Shown here piece after piece: positions 27,357 through 37,217 of a stretch of 64,000 nucleotides of DNA; the stretch's first letter is position 1; every line of letters starts with the position of its first letter. The notes beneath the pieces are model-generated. The model was not told where the DNA came from. It did not search any database and saw nothing but the letters and a program-made list of their open reading frames with translations. The position numbers and the translations under genes were made by a program. Origin of the DNA: Hyphomicrobiales bacterium. Lineage in GTDB: Bacteria > Pseudomonadota > Alphaproteobacteria > Rhizobiales > Rhizobiaceae. The stretch is from assembly GCA_900467685.1 (NCBI GenBank), contig UBQX01000006.1, positions 1-64,000 of the forward strand. Direction: 5' to 3'.

Positions 27357-28394
27357 ATGCGCGCCGTCGTCTATGAGGGACAGGGCAGAATTTCCGTCCG
27401 CGAGGTTGAGAGACCACGTCTGGCGCATCCGGCGGACGCCATTGTGCGCGTCACCATGGCCGGCATCTGCGGAACCGATCTGCACGCGATTGCCGGGCAT
27501 TTCGAAGGCATGGTTCCCGGCAGCGTCATCGGCCACGAATTCGTCGGCGATATCGTCGAGGTCGGAGCCGGTGTCACGACGCTCAAGGTCGGCGATCATG
27601 TCATGGCCTCGGACTTTACCGCCTGCGGTCATTGCCACCAATGCGCACGCGGCGATCACTGGCAATGCGGCGAGCGGTCCTTCTTCGGGACTGGCGCTGC
27701 CTTTGGGGAGCCGCTGGCCGGCTCACAAGCCGAATATGTGCGGGTTCCGTTCGCGGATTCGACGCTCCATCGCGTGCCGAAATCCTGCTCGGACGAAGCC
27801 GCCATCCTCGTCGGCGACAATCTCGCGACCGGATGGGCGGCGGTGGAGCGCGCTGGCGTTGCGCCGGGCGATGTGGTGGCCGTCATCGGCGGTGGCGCGG
27901 TGGGACAGTTGACCAGCCTGTCGGCACAAGCCGCCGGCGCGGGTGCGGTCGTGCTCATTGAACCGTCGTTGCCGCGACGGCAATTCGCCGCAGCGCATGG
28001 TGCGATTGCCGCAAGTCCCGACGATGCCTGGGCTGCGATCGAAGAGTTGACGGACGGCGAAGGTGCGGATGTCGTGATCGAGGCGGTCGGAGCCGGCAAG
28101 GTGTTCAGCGGTGCCTTCGATCTCGTGCGGCGTCGCGGGCGGATCGTGTCCGTCGGTGCGCATCCATCGCCGGAATGGCCGATCCCGCTGGCCAATTGCT
28201 TTACGCGGGAGCTGACCATCAGCTTCGCCATCGGCGATTCCATCCGGCTGCGCCCGCAATTGCTGCGCATGATTTCCACCGGCATTCTCGACCCCACCGT
28301 GGTGATCGACAAGCGGGTGAATTTCGACACGATTGTCGCGGCCTATGATGACCTGAAGGCCCAGAAGAACATGAAGACGGTGCTGGTGCTCTAG
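27357..28394 (+). CDS. Zinc-dependent alcohol dehydrogenase (MDR family)
   Basis: 345 aa. Catalytic zinc ligands are visible in GICGTDLHA (Cys about 38) and IGHEFVGD, and the structural zinc loop in CGHCHQCARGDHWQC (about residues 90-104). The nucleotide-binding motif is VIGGGAVGQLTSL. It belongs to the threonine/sorbitol dehydrogenase group and should interconvert a secondary or primary alcohol and its carbonyl with NAD(P)(H). In this locus it either makes the aldehyde for the CoA-acylating dehydrogenase or re-oxidises NADH. It starts 2 bp after the previous stop and is the last gene of the rightward operon. Confidence 0.9.
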   Translation: MRAVVYEGQGRISVREVERPRLAHPADAIVRVTMAGICGTDLHAIAGHFEGMVPGSVIGHEFVGDIVEVGAGVTTLKVGDHVMASDFTACGHCHQCARGDHWQCGERSFFGTGAAFGEPLAGSQAEYVRVPFADSTLHRVPKSCSDEAAILVGDNLATGWAAVERAGVAPGDVVAVIGGGAVGQLTSLSAQAAGAGAVVLIEPSLPRRQFAAAHGAIAASPDDAWAAIEELTDGEGADVVIEAVGAGKVFSGAFDLVRRRGRIVSVGAHPSPEWPIPLANCFTRELTISFAIGDSIRLRPQLLRMISTGILDPTVVIDKRVNFDTIVAAYDDLKAQKNMKTVLVL

Positions 28395-28534
28395 GATCAG
28401 GTCTTGAATTTGACTTCTGCGAAGGCTGGGTTGTAGTCTTCTGTCCATGGGGCGTGAGGAGCGCCCTGCGCCGGTGGGAGCGGATGCCATTCCTGCCGTT
28501 GCTTTGCGGACTTCTTTGGGAGGAGGGTCCACGA

Positions 28535-30793
28535 ATGCTTGAGCAAGCGCGCCTTCGCAAGGAGACGGTGGTCCCGGTCGATGCAAATCGGCTGGACAGG
28601 GCACTCGACGCCTTGATGCATGAAGCGCCCGCCGATGCCGAAGCCCTTTTGCTGGCTGCCGAGAGGATTGCGCGCCTCGAGTTCCAGCTTCAAGCAGCGA
28701 ACTTCGTTCAATGCGATCACAACGGATGGCATGATCGCATCGGTCTTGAACCGCTCGGCAGAAAAGATCTCGATTGTATCCTGCAGACGGTTGCGGGTCC
28801 CGCGCGGCGCGGACACCAATCCTGCGCGGACCGCGCCTTCTATCCCCTGAGCGCCGCCTTGAGTGCCCCCCTGAGTGCCCATGAGGCGGGCCTGCTTCTG
28901 GTCTTTGATGAAGAGGCCCCGCCGCCCGTTCAGGATATCCGGATATTCCTGCGCTTCGTCGAGACACTCCTCAAGGGGCTATCGATGGGCCGTGTCTCGC
29001 AACTGCGCCTTGACCTGACAACGGCCTTCAAGCGCGTCGCCAATACGATCCTGAAGAGCAAGGATCTCCCGGAAATCTTCTTCAACATCACCCAGGTCGG
29101 GCAGGCCGAACTGTCTGCAGATATCTGCGGAATCATGCTGCTTGAGGACGACTGGCTGGTGATGCAGCGGTGCGTCGGCAATCAATCGCCTGACACATCG
29201 AAGCTCCGAATGCGGGCGGGACAGGGCGTCGGCGGTCGTGTTCTGGAAACCGCAGCCCCCTGCGCTGTCGAAAACTATGTCCAGAGCGCGACGATCAGCC
29301 GGGACTTTTTCGACCTTGCTCGCGCAGAGAATGTGCGTTCGGCGCTCGCCGTGCCTCTATTCTCCAACCAGAAAATCATCGGCGTGCTGGAAGTCTGGCG
29401 ACGTCGACCCTCGACATTTTCCGTGGAGAACACAGCGGAACTGTCCGCGCTCGCCGACCTTGCCTCGGTCGCCATCGAGAATGCCAATCTGATCGCCGCC
29501 CAACGTGACGCGGTCTCTGAGCTGCAAGTCGCCCATGCAACGATGATCGAGCGCTACGACATCATCGAAAGCGCCGTCGAGTTTCAGGCAGAACTCGTCA
29601 ACGTGGTGTTGCAGAATCACGGCCTGGACAAGATTGCAGCACTTGCCAGCGATTATCTGTCTTCGCCTGTGCTGGTGCTCGACCAGAATCTGCATGTGCG
29701 GGCGTCTGCCGGACCGTTTGAGGTAGCCGCACGCGATGTCGAGAAGATCTCCCACGAGCTGCTGAAAATCCCCTTGCAGAAAATGGATCAGGCGACACTG
29801 CGCATCCATTCCGATCTGGACGTCACCTGCCAGCGGATTTCAGCGGTCACGGGCCAGCTCGGCTGGGTCGTCGTCGTCAATCTCGCCAAAGCAGACGAGC
29901 GCGCCCGGCTGGCGCTTGCGTCAACCAGCATCACGGTCGCGCTCTTCAGGATGAAGGAGCGGGCGGCCGCGTCGGCACTTTCGGAAAAGAGTTCCGCCCT
30001 CTTGTGGGACCTGATCGAAGCGCCGGAGACCGTGCGCCAGCTTGCGCTCCAGCGTCTGCGCGACGCGCAATTCGATATTCAGGTGCCGACCTTCTTGATG
30101 CTATGCCGGTTCGAGGCAAAGGGTGGCCAGACGAAGCCCGCCGACCAGGAAACGCATGAGGAAAATTTCCGCAGGCGGCTGAACTACGAATTCGCCGGCA
30201 ATCTGCAAAACGCGCAAAGCCCGATCCGTCTCCTGTCGTTCCGGAGCAAGGAAATCGTCGCGGTCCTGTCTCCCGATCAGACAGGCAGGGTTGCGGAATT
30301 CGCCGCGCGGTTCAAGGCCGATGTGGAAAAGGCAATTCCCGGCGCGAAATGTTCCATCGGGATCAGCAGCCGATGCGATGATCCTCTCGCACTTCCCACG
30401 GCTCTCAAAGAGGCGCGGCTGGCGCTGACGATTGCCCAGAATACGGCGGCGAACATGCCGGTCGAATATGACAACATGGGTCTATTGGGTATCATGCTGG
30501 GTTTGCGGGAGGGTGCAGGTTTCCGCGACTTCGTGGGCCGAACGCTCGGTGAACTTGTCGAACCCTCCCAGCAGGCTTCGGCTCTGCGGCAGACCCTGAA
30601 GGCCTATTTCGACACGAACTGCAATCAGAACCTGACCGCAAAGGAATTGCGGATCCATCCCAAGACGGTCGCTTATCGGCTGGAAAAGATCGAAGAAGCG
30701 ACCCGCCTCGATCTGAAATCGCATGAATGCCGGGTCCTGCTCTCCATCGCATTGCAGCTTCGTGACTACGGGATTGAAGATTTAGGACTTTGA
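28535..30793 (+). CDS. GAF-domain regulator with PucR/CdaR-type C-terminal HTH
   Basis: 752 aa. The N-terminal ~130 residues are not assignable. A GAF domain spans about 180-340 (LSADICGIMLLEDDWLVMQR, then RAGQGVGGRVLETAAP, and ALAVPLFSNQKIIGVLEVW). A CdaR GGDEF-like region follows, and the end has the PucR helix-turn-helix (KAYFDTNCNQNLTAKELRIH, then PKTVAYRLEKIEEAT). Regulators of this type usually sense a small catabolic substrate and control a neighbouring operon. The start at 28535 follows GGGAGGAGG by 7 nt; an upstream frame adds 27 unlikely residues. It is 140 bp downstream of the alcohol dehydrogenase gene and reads the same way. It is the obvious candidate controller of the BMC locus. 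Confidence 0.85.
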   Translation: MLEQARLRKETVVPVDANRLDRALDALMHEAPADAEALLLAAERIARLEFQLQAANFVQCDHNGWHDRIGLEPLGRKDLDCILQTVAGPARRGHQSCADRAFYPLSAALSAPLSAHEAGLLLVFDEEAPPPVQDIRIFLRFVETLLKGLSMGRVSQLRLDLTTAFKRVANTILKSKDLPEIFFNITQVGQAELSADICGIMLLEDDWLVMQRCVGNQSPDTSKLRMRAGQGVGGRVLETAAPCAVENYVQSATISRDFFDLARAENVRSALAVPLFSNQKIIGVLEVWRRRPSTFSVENTAELSALADLASVAIENANLIAAQRDAVSELQVAHATMIERYDIIESAVEFQAELVNVVLQNHGLDKIAALASDYLSSPVLVLDQNLHVRASAGPFEVAARDVEKISHELLKIPLQKMDQATLRIHSDLDVTCQRISAVTGQLGWVVVVNLAKADERARLALASTSITVALFRMKERAAASALSEKSSALLWDLIEAPETVRQLALQRLRDAQFDIQVPTFLMLCRFEAKGGQTKPADQETHEENFRRRLNYEFAGNLQNAQSPIRLLSFRSKEIVAVLSPDQTGRVAEFAARFKADVEKAIPGAKCSIGISSRCDDPLALPTALKEARLALTIAQNTAANMPVEYDNMGLLGIMLGLREGAGFRDFVGRTLGELVEPSQQASALRQTLKAYFDTNCNQNLTAKELRIHPKTVAYRLEKIEEATRLDLKSHECRVLLSIALQLRDYGIEDLGL

Positions 30794-30989
30794 ATTGCGG
30801 CAGATGGTGAACGTCCGGCTTCGAAGCCTGCCCGCACTTTGCCGAACCATGTCCCATCGGAATGGGACTGCCGTCGTCGCCGAACCGGAAATTATTTCCG
30901 CTTTTGCTTCCATATGCGATGTCACCCACTCCGGAACAATGCCCTCCCTGCGCGCGTTAACCCCGCGCAAAGACAAAGGGAGAAACACC

Positions 30990-31226
30990 ATGATTTCCGC
31001 AAGCCAGATCAAGGACCACATGGAAGTGAAGTCTGTCGACGGCAAGCATATCGGCACCGTCGACCATCTTGACGGCGAGAGCCGCATCAAGCTGACGAAG
31101 CAGGATTCGCGCGATGGCAAGCATCACGAAATCCCGCTCGACTGGGTCGACCATGTCGATGCCCATGTGCATCTGTCGAAGAAGGCCACCGACGTCCAGG
31201 CAACCTGGACCGACGTCCAGAACTGA
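30990..31226 (+). CDS. DUF2171 family small protein
   Basis: 78 aa. The sequence MISASQIKDHMEVKSVDGKH, then IGTVDHLDG, ends with LDWVDHVDAHVHLSKKA, a PRC-barrel-like DUF2171 protein. These short acidic proteins are common in rhizobia and their role is unknown, although they are often described among stress genes. GGGAG lies just before the ATG. An intrinsic terminator follows at 31328. Confidence 0.85.
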   Translation: MISASQIKDHMEVKSVDGKHIGTVDHLDGESRIKLTKQDSRDGKHHEIPLDWVDHVDAHVHLSKKATDVQATWTDVQN

Positions 31227-31327
31227 TCAGCCTTTTGCCCTCCGGGTGCGTTTGCACCCGACCGCGACCTTTTTCGGGTCGCGGATGACGACATGGACTA
31301 TTTGCCCCCTCGCCATGTCGTCTTGTC

Positions 31328-31363
31328 AGCGGCACCTGTTCCCCCGCAGGTGCCGCTTTTTCG
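31328..31363 (+). terminator. Intrinsic terminator
   Basis: AGCGGCACCTG (31328-31338) and CAGGTGCCGCT (31347-31357) form a perfect 11-bp stem with an 8-nt loop, followed by a T-run. It ends the transcript of the DUF2171 gene before metH. Confidence 0.85.
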
Positions 31364-31444
31364 TGGCCTGTCTGCTGCGGCGCGCAACGTGCAAAAACTG
31401 TCGCAGATAAGACAGGTTTTCTGTTGCATCCCATTCCTCATAAC

Positions 31445-31466
31445 CATATAAGGATGCCTTTATATG
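31445..31466. promoter_or_regulatory. Palindrome in the metH leader, possible SahR operator
   Basis: CATATAAGGAT and GCCTTTATATG form an imperfect palindrome (8 of 11 positions pair, the outer seven perfectly) 16 bp before metH. ArsR-type SahR regulators of methionine/SAH metabolism are known to bind AT-rich palindromes upstream of metH and metF in proteobacteria. The assignment is by resemblance only. Confidence 0.4.
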
Positions 31467-31482
31467 ATTTGAGAGGCCTCCC

Positions 31483-34400
31483 ATGTCCCCCGTGATGGAA
31501 ACGCTCTTCGGCTCGCCTGCCGCTCCCCAGAAGTCCGCGCGCGAGCGTTTGATGGAGGCCGCACGCGAGCGCATCCTCGTACTCGATGGCGCGATGGGCA
31601 CGCAGATCCAGGGGCTTGGCTTCAATGAAGACCACTTCCGCGGCGATCGTTTCGGCGGCTGCGCCTGTCACCAGCAGGGCAATAACGACCTCCTGATCCT
31701 CACCCAGCCGGCGGCGATCGAGGAAATCCATTTCAAATATGCCATTGCCGGCGCCGATATCGTCGAGACCAACACCTTCTCCTCGACCACCATTGCCCAG
31801 GCCGATTACGGCATGGAAGACATGGTCTATGAGCTGAACCGCGATGGCGCGCGCCTCGCCAAGCGCGCCGTGCGCCGGGCCGAAGAGATCGACGGCAGGC
31901 CGCGCTTCGTGGCAGGCGCGCTGGGCCCGACCAACCGCACGGCCTCCATCTCGCCCGACGTCAACAATCCCGGCTACCGCGCCGTCAGCTTCGACGACCT
32001 GCGCATCGCCTATGCCGAGCAGTTGCGTGGCCTGATTGACGGCGGCGCCGATATCATCCTCATCGAAACCATTTTCGACACACTGAACGCCAAGGCAGCG
32101 ATCTTCGCCTGTTTCGAGATCTTCGAGGAAAAGGGCGTCGATCTGCCGATCATGATTTCCGGCACGATCACCGACCTCTCGGGCCGCACGCTTTCCGGCC
32201 AGACGCCGACCGCCTTCTGGCATTCGGTGCGCCACGCCAAGCCCTTCACCATCGGGCTTAACTGCGCGCTCGGCGCCACCGCCATGCGCCCGCATCTGGC
32301 CGAGCTTTCCGAAGCCGCCGATACACTCATCTGCGCCTATCCCAATGCCGGCCTGCCCAACGCCTTCGGCCAGTATGACGAAAGCCCGGAATTCATGGCC
32401 GAACAGGTCGAAGGCTTCGCCCGCGAAGGCCTCGTCAACATCGTCGGCGGCTGCTGCGGCTCGACGCCGGACCATATCAAGGCGATTGCCGAGGCCGTGG
32501 CGAAACACAAGCCGCGCGAAATCCCCGAACGCGCACCGCTGATGCGCCTTTCCGGCCTCGAGCCCTTCACGCTCACCAAGGACATTCCCTTCGTCAATGT
32601 CGGCGAGCGCACCAACGTCACCGGCTCGGCCAAGTTCCGCAAGCTGATCACCGCCGGCGACTATGCCGCCGCGCTGGATGTCGCCCGCGACCAGGTGGAA
32701 AACGGCGCGCAGATCATCGATATCAACATGGACGAGGGGCTCATCGACTCGAAGCAGGCGATGATCGAGTATCTGAACCTGATTGCCGCCGAACCCGACA
32801 TTTCGCGCGTTCCGGTCATGATCGACTCGTCGAAATGGGAAGTCATCGAGGCGGGCCTGAAATGCGTGCAGGGCAAGCCGCTTGTGAACTCGATCTCGCT
32901 GAAGGAGGGCGAGGAGGCGTTCCTGCATCATGCCAAGCTGGTGCGCGCCTATGGCGCCGCCGTCGTCGTCATGGCCTTTGACGAGCAGGGGCAGGCGGAC
33001 ACCAAGCAGCGCAAGATCGAAATCTGCGCCCGTGCCTACAAGATCCTGACCGAGAAAGCGGGCCTTGCCCCGGAAGACATCGTCTTCGACCCCAACATCT
33101 TTGCCGTCGCCACCGGCATCGAGGAACACAACAATTACGGCGTCGACTTCATCGAGGCGACGCGCGAGATCGTCAGGACGCTGCCGCATGTCCATGTCTC
33201 GGGCGGTGTGTCGAACCTCTCCTTCTCCTTCCGTGGCAACGAGCCCGTGCGCGAGGCGATGCATGCCGTGTTCCTCTACCACGCCATTCAGGCGGGCATG
33301 GACATGGGCATCGTCAATGCCGGCCAGCTCGCCGTTTACGAGACGATCGAGCCGGACCTGCGCGAAGCCTGCGAAGACGTGGTGCTGAACCGCCGCGAAG
33401 ATGCCACCGAGCGCCTGCTGGAACTCGCCGAACGCTTCAAGGGTGCCGCCGGCAAGGAAGCCAAGGAACGCGACCTGAAATGGCGCGACTGGCCGGTCGA
33501 AAAGCGGCTGGAACATGCCCTCGTCAACGGCATCACCGAATTCATCGACATCGACACGGAAGAGGCCCGTCAGGCCGCCGAGCGCCCGCTCCACGTCATC
33601 GAAGGCCCGCTGATGGCCGGCATGAATGTCGTCGGTGATCTCTTCGGTTCCGGCAAGATGTTCCTGCCGCAGGTGGTCAAGTCCGCCCGCGTGATGAAAC
33701 AGGCCGTCGCCGTGCTGCTGCCCTACATGGAAGCCGAAAAGGCCGCGAATGCCGCGAAGGGCATCACGGGCGAGCGCGAGACGGCCGGCAAGGTGCTGAT
33801 GGCGACCGTCAAGGGCGACGTCCACGATATCGGCAAGAACATCGTCGGCGTCGTGCTCGCCTGCAACAATTACGAAATCATCGACCTCGGCGTCATGGTC
33901 CCGGCGGCGAAGATCCTCGAAACGGCGAAGGCCGAAAAGGTCGATATCATCGGCCTCTCCGGCCTCATCACGCCCTCGCTGGATGAAATGGTCCACATGG
34001 CCGCCGAAATGGAGCGCGAAGGCTTCGATATCCCGCTGCTCATCGGTGGTGCGACCACCAGCCGCGTCCACACCGCCGTCAAGATCCATCCGCGTTACAG
34101 CAAGGGCCAGGCGATCTACGTCACCGACGCCAGCCGCGCCGTCGGCGTCGTTTCGAGCCTCCTGAGTTCCGAAATGAAGCCCGGCTTTGTCGAGACCGTC
34201 CGCGCCGAATATAAGAAGGTCGCCGAAGCCCACGAAAAGGCCGAGGCCGCCAAGAAGCGCACAAGCCTTGCCGCCGCCCGCGCCAATGCCCACAAGATCG
34301 ACTGGTCCGGCTATACCCCGCCCAAGCCCACCTTCACCGGCACCAAGGTCTTCGAAAGCTGGGATTTGGCCGAACTCGCCCGCTATATCGACTGGACACC

Positions 34401-35256
34401 CTTCTTCCAGACCTGGGAGCTGAAGGGACGCTATCCGGATATCCTGAACGACGAAAAGCAGGGCGAGGCCGCCCGTCAGCTTTATGCCGACGCGCAAGCG
34501 ATGCTGGAAAAGATCATCGACGAGAAGTGGTTCGCGCCGCGCGCCGTCATCGGCTTCTGGCCCGCCAATGCGGTCGGCGACGACATCCGACTCTTCACCG
34601 ACGAGAGCCGCCGCGAAGACCTCGCCACGCTCTTCACGCTCCGCCAGCAGCTCGCCAAGCGCGAGGGCAGGGCGAATGTCGCGCTCGCCGACTTTGTGGC
34701 ACCTGCCGAGACCGGCAAGCCCGACTATATCGGCGGCTTCGTGGTGACAGCCGGCATCGAGGAAGTGGCCATCGCCGAGCGCTTCGAACGCGCCAACGAC
34801 GACTATTCGTCCATCATGGTCAAGGCACTCGCCGACCGCTTCGCGGAAGCCTTCGCCGAGCGCATGCACGAAAAGGTCCGCAAGGACTTCTGGGCCTATG
34901 CGAGCGACGAAACCTACGCGCCCGACGAACTCGTCGGCGAACCCTACCAGGGCATCCGCCCCGCGCCGGGCTACCCCGCCCAGCCCGACCACACCGAAAA
35001 GACCACACTCTTCCGCCTGCTCGACGCCGAGAAGACGACGGGCGTGACGCTCACCGAAAGCTACGCCATGTGGCCCGGCTCCTCCGTCTCCGGCCTCTAC
35101 CTCAGCCACCCCGAAAGCTACTATTTCGGCGTTGCGAAGGTGGAACGGGACCAGGTGGAGGACTATGCGGCGCGCAAGGGCATGAGCGTGGGCGAGGTGG
35201 AGCGCTGGCTGGGGCCGGTGTTGAATTATGTGCCGGTGAGCGAGGCGGCGGAGTGA
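31483..35256 (+). CDS. metH: Cobalamin-dependent methionine synthase
   Basis: 1257 aa, full length. Domains in order: homocysteine-binding barrel (1-~345, zinc Cys in [16 protein letters not shown]), pterin/methyltetrahydrofolate barrel (~350-620, [16 protein letters not shown]), cobalamin cap and Rossmann domain ([14 protein letters not shown] near residue 780 carrying the lower-ligand His, plus [10 protein letters not shown]), and the SAM-dependent reactivation domain at the C-terminus ([31 protein letters not shown]). It transfers methyl groups from 5-methyl-THF to homocysteine in the cytosol. It is monocistronic here. No SAM or cobalamin riboswitch is visible in its leader. Confidence 0.97.
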   Translation: MSPVMETLFGSPAAPQKSARERLMEAARERILVLDGAMGTQIQGLGFNEDHFRGDRFGGCACHQQGNNDLLILTQPAAIEEIHFKYAIAGADIVETNTFSSTTIAQADYGMEDMVYELNRDGARLAKRAVRRAEEIDGRPRFVAGALGPTNRTASISPDVNNPGYRAVSFDDLRIAYAEQLRGLIDGGADIILIETIFDTLNAKAAIFACFEIFEEKGVDLPIMISGTITDLSGRTLSGQTPTAFWHSVRHAKPFTIGLNCALGATAMRPHLAELSEAADTLICAYPNAGLPNAFGQYDESPEFMAEQVEGFAREGLVNIVGGCCGSTPDHIKAIAEAVAKHKPREIPERAPLMRLSGLEPFTLTKDIPFVNVGERTNVTGSAKFRKLITAGDYAAALDVARDQVENGAQIIDINMDEGLIDSKQAMIEYLNLIAAEPDISRVPVMIDSSKWEVIEAGLKCVQGKPLVNSISLKEGEEAFLHHAKLVRAYGAAVVVMAFDEQGQADTKQRKIEICARAYKILTEKAGLAPEDIVFDPNIFAVATGIEEHNNYGVDFIEATREIVRTLPHVHVSGGVSNLSFSFRGNEPVREAMHAVFLYHAIQAGMDMGIVNAGQLAVYETIEPDLREACEDVVLNRREDATERLLELAERFKGAAGKEAKERDLKWRDWPVEKRLEHALVNGITEFIDIDTEEARQAAERPLHVIEGPLMAGMNVVGDLFGSGKMFLPQVVKSARVMKQAVAVLLPYMEAEKAANAAKGITGERETAGKVLMATVKGDVHDIGKNIVGVVLACNNYEIIDLGVMVPAAKILETAKAEKVDIIGLSGLITPSLDEMVHMAAEMEREGFDIPLLIGGATTSRVHTAVKIHPRYSKGQAIYVTDASRAVGVVSSLLSSEMKPGFVETVRAEYKKVAEAHEKAEAAKKRTSLAAARANAHKIDWSGYTPPKPTFTGTKVFESWDLAELARYIDWTPFFQTWELKGRYPDILNDEKQGEAARQLYADAQAMLEKIIDEKWFAPRAVIGFWPANAVGDDIRLFTDESRREDLATLFTLRQQLAKREGRANVALADFVAPAETGKPDYIGGFVVTAGIEEVAIAERFERANDDYSSIMVKALADRFAEAFAERMHEKVRKDFWAYASDETYAPDELVGEPYQGIRPAPGYPAQPDHTEKTTLFRLLDAEKTTGVTLTESYAMWPGSSVSGLYLSHPESYYFGVAKVERDQVEDYAARKGMSVGEVERWLGPVLNYVPVSEAAE

Positions 35257-35442
35257 GGGATTACACCTTTCGATGAAGAGAGCGATATCTCCAAAAACAC
35301 GCAATTTGGCACATTGACGGCAACCACGACATCTTGTGGCGGCGAACAGCTACGTAGGGAAGCACACGTGCTTCAAATCTGGCTGTGGTGATTAAGCTCG
35401 CGCACAATGGATCCGAGCTGTCGACAGTATGGACATAGGAAA

Positions 35443-36420
35443 TCATAACCTCGAAGCAAATTTAAGTTCGGAAATTAAGATTTGACCAATAACGCAAATT
35501 TCTGTGTAAAAGCTCCAGTGCGTATAGTAATTTTTCCAATATTCATAATCAAATCTAGCGTAAATCGGATTTTCCCGTCCCCATAATGGCGCTGAAATCC
35601 CGGGCTTCATTCGTAGCGAATATAATTTTTCGGCGGCTTCCAATAATGTGGCGGAACGCTCGATACGCCCCCCCACTCGGACCATTGGTGGCCCTATCAA
35701 ACTTACGTCACCCTTAATAACATTCACGAGGAGCGGCAATCGGTCCAAGTTACTAGCTCTCAAGTATCTACCAACCCGTGTTAGACTGGGGGGGGATTGC
35801 TCTTTCTCGGAGGCCGTTTCATGAAAAATATACGTTGTCCTAAAGTGGTATCCTTTGAACGTCCTTCCACTTTTTGAACTGCGGTAACGCACCCTAAAGA
35901 AAGCAGGTCCCGAACTATCGAGCCTGATGATGCAGGCTATGACTGCGAGCGGCGCAGATAAAACTGCGAGCGAAAGCGTCGCTATCAATAGGTCAAATGT
36001 CCGCTTGGTAAGCCTGTTTCCAGCAATCCCAAGCCCACTCTTTTCGATGACGCGGTCGTCATGCTCGATATACGGGTTCTGGGGGAGGCTGCCATACCCC
36101 TCCTCAGCGCGAGGTGCCTGATCATTCCTAATCAAGACACGTTCGAAAACTCGCGAACGTACGTGTTCGCCGATCAGGATGGTCGTCGAAATTATTACCC
36201 CGAGGCTAACCAACAACGGGCTGGTGGCCTTCCAGCCGTTAATCGCACCCCAAGCCGCCGCAAACAAGTATCCGAAGATAAGTGCCAGCAATGCGATTAC
36301 GATACGAACAGAGAATCCGTAGTATATGTCAAAATGCGATGGACTTGGCCCTCGCTTGTCTTCATCGGTCAGGCTACGATAAGGAACAACAAGTCTGACG
36401 TAGTTGCTGTGCTCACTCAT
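35443..36420 (-). CDS. Divergent bacterial sugar transferase (ExoY/PHPT-like)
   Basis: 325 aa. Two membrane helices near the N-terminus (about 45-65 and 80-100) and a third (about 160-182) precede a catalytic region like polyprenyl-phosphate sugar-1-phosphate transferases: KRTFDLL, FRVRYRSSKSGRTFKGYHFR, LTRVGRYLRASNLDRLPLLV, then NVIKGDVSLIGPP. Several near-invariant positions differ: KFRTM reads HFRTT, LDELPQ reads LDRLPL, and VGPRP reads IGPPM. The enzyme may have changed specificity or be inactive. The gene is markedly AT-rich compared with the window and has a different codon use, suggesting transfer. Its start overlaps the upstream small membrane protein gene by 4 bp (ATGA); a longer frame upstream would overlap that gene by 100 bp. 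Confidence 0.7.
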   Translation of the reverse strand: MSEHSNYVRLVVPYRSLTDEDKRGPSPSHFDIYYGFSVRIVIALLALIFGYLFAAAWGAINGWKATSPLLVSLGVIISTTILIGEHVRSRVFERVLIRNDQAPRAEEGYGSLPQNPYIEHDDRVIEKSGLGIAGNRLTKRTFDLLIATLSLAVLSAPLAVIACIIRLDSSGPAFFRVRYRSSKSGRTFKGYHFRTTYIFHETASEKEQSPPSLTRVGRYLRASNLDRLPLLVNVIKGDVSLIGPPMVRVGGRIERSATLLEAAEKLYSLRMKPGISAPLWGRENPIYARFDYEYWKNYYTHWSFYTEICVIGQILISELKFASRL

Positions 36421-36740
36421 CTCGTCACCTGTTTCGCCAGTCGCTTTGTAAGAATTACGAGCTGATAATAAGTAATCAACAAAAACGTGGCTGCGGTCGC
36501 GAAGGCGGACCCCCAACTCATTATCGTCTCAAAGAATTGAAATGGGCCAGCATCAGGAATCGGGAAACTCTTGTCGAACAGGTAGACGCAATATGCGACG
36601 CCACGCGAGATCACATGAACGACACCAGCGGCCAACGCAGCGTATGCCTCAGAAATTGCGAAATGAAGGAAGGGATTTAAATTCGCTTCGTCTGCCAAAA
36701 TAGCTGTAGATTCTTTTACAGGCTCGTCCTGAGAGCTCAT
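36417..36740 (-). CDS. Small membrane protein upstream of the sugar transferase
   Basis: 107 aa. It has two hydrophobic segments (about residues 32-55 and 70-95) and short charged ends. I recognise no family. The gene overlaps the sugar transferase gene by 4 bp, so they are translated together, and both share the AT-rich composition of this island. A partner in membrane polysaccharide synthesis is a reasonable guess and no more. Confidence 0.6.
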   Translation of the reverse strand: MSSQDEPVKESTAILADEANLNPFLHFAISEAYAALAAGVVHVISRGVAYCVYLFDKSFPIPDAGPFQFFETIMSWGSAFATAATFLLITYYQLVILTKRLAKQVTR

Positions 36741-36937
36741 CCGATAAACTCCAGCATGTTCAGGTGCCTAGAATTCCCTTCCGAAATTAGTATAGCTCTA
36801 TACCATGGGTTGCTGCGGTTCAAGCAGGCTAACTATCAGCTTCCGCCTTATCAGTTGTGACCGACGTCCGGGTGGCTCATGTGTTTGCCCATAAAAATGG
36901 CTTCCCGCATTCATCTCGGTCAGAAGGAGTAACAAGC

Positions 36938-37216
36938 GTGAAGAACGAACCTATCATTCTGCCGGCTGAACCCACCGACGCCGAAGACTTCGACGTCAGC
37001 GCAGAAGGTCTGGATCGCGGCCAGCGCGCCCGCCTGATCCGCCGCACTCGCACGGCGCTCGGCCTCTCGCAAACCGACTTCGCCGCCCGCTTCCACGTTC
37101 CCGTCGGCACCCTGCGCGACTGGGAACAGGCCCGCGCGACCGCTCCGGACTTTGCCATCGCTTATATCAGGGTGATCGCGCAATTTCCGGACATGGTGGC
37201 GAAGGCGGTGGCGTAA
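36938..37216 (+). CDS. Helix-turn-helix protein, antitoxin-like
   Basis: 92 aa. The HTH lies at the C-terminal end: RTALGLSQTDFAARFHVPVG, then TLRDWEQARATAPDFAIAYI, the pattern of HigA/YiaG-like antitoxins and regulators. GTG 36938 is the start, since AAGGAG sits 8 nt upstream; an in-frame ATG 81 bp earlier lacks a site. No toxin gene is adjacent: the upstream ~200 bp are non-coding and downstream is a broken fragment on the other strand. It is therefore an orphan antitoxin-like regulator. Confidence 0.75.
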   Translation: MKNEPIILPAEPTDAEDFDVSAEGLDRGQRARLIRRTRTALGLSQTDFAARFHVPVGTLRDWEQARATAPDFAIAYIRVIAQFPDMVAKAVA

Positions 37217-37217
37217 A

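Noticed and set aside
31258-31286. Hairpin CCGCGACC-TTTTTC-GGTCGCGG taken as a terminator
   Set aside because: The T-run is in the loop and not after the stem, and a better terminator follows at 31328.
31364-31482. SAM-II or SAH riboswitch in the metH leader
   Set aside because: None of the conserved riboswitch blocks were seen between the upstream terminator and metH.
31438-35304. A 1288-codon open frame on the minus strand opposite metH
   Set aside because: It mirrors metH exactly and arises from GC-rich codon bias. Its product is a low-information Asp/Gly/His-rich chain without any recognisable domain.
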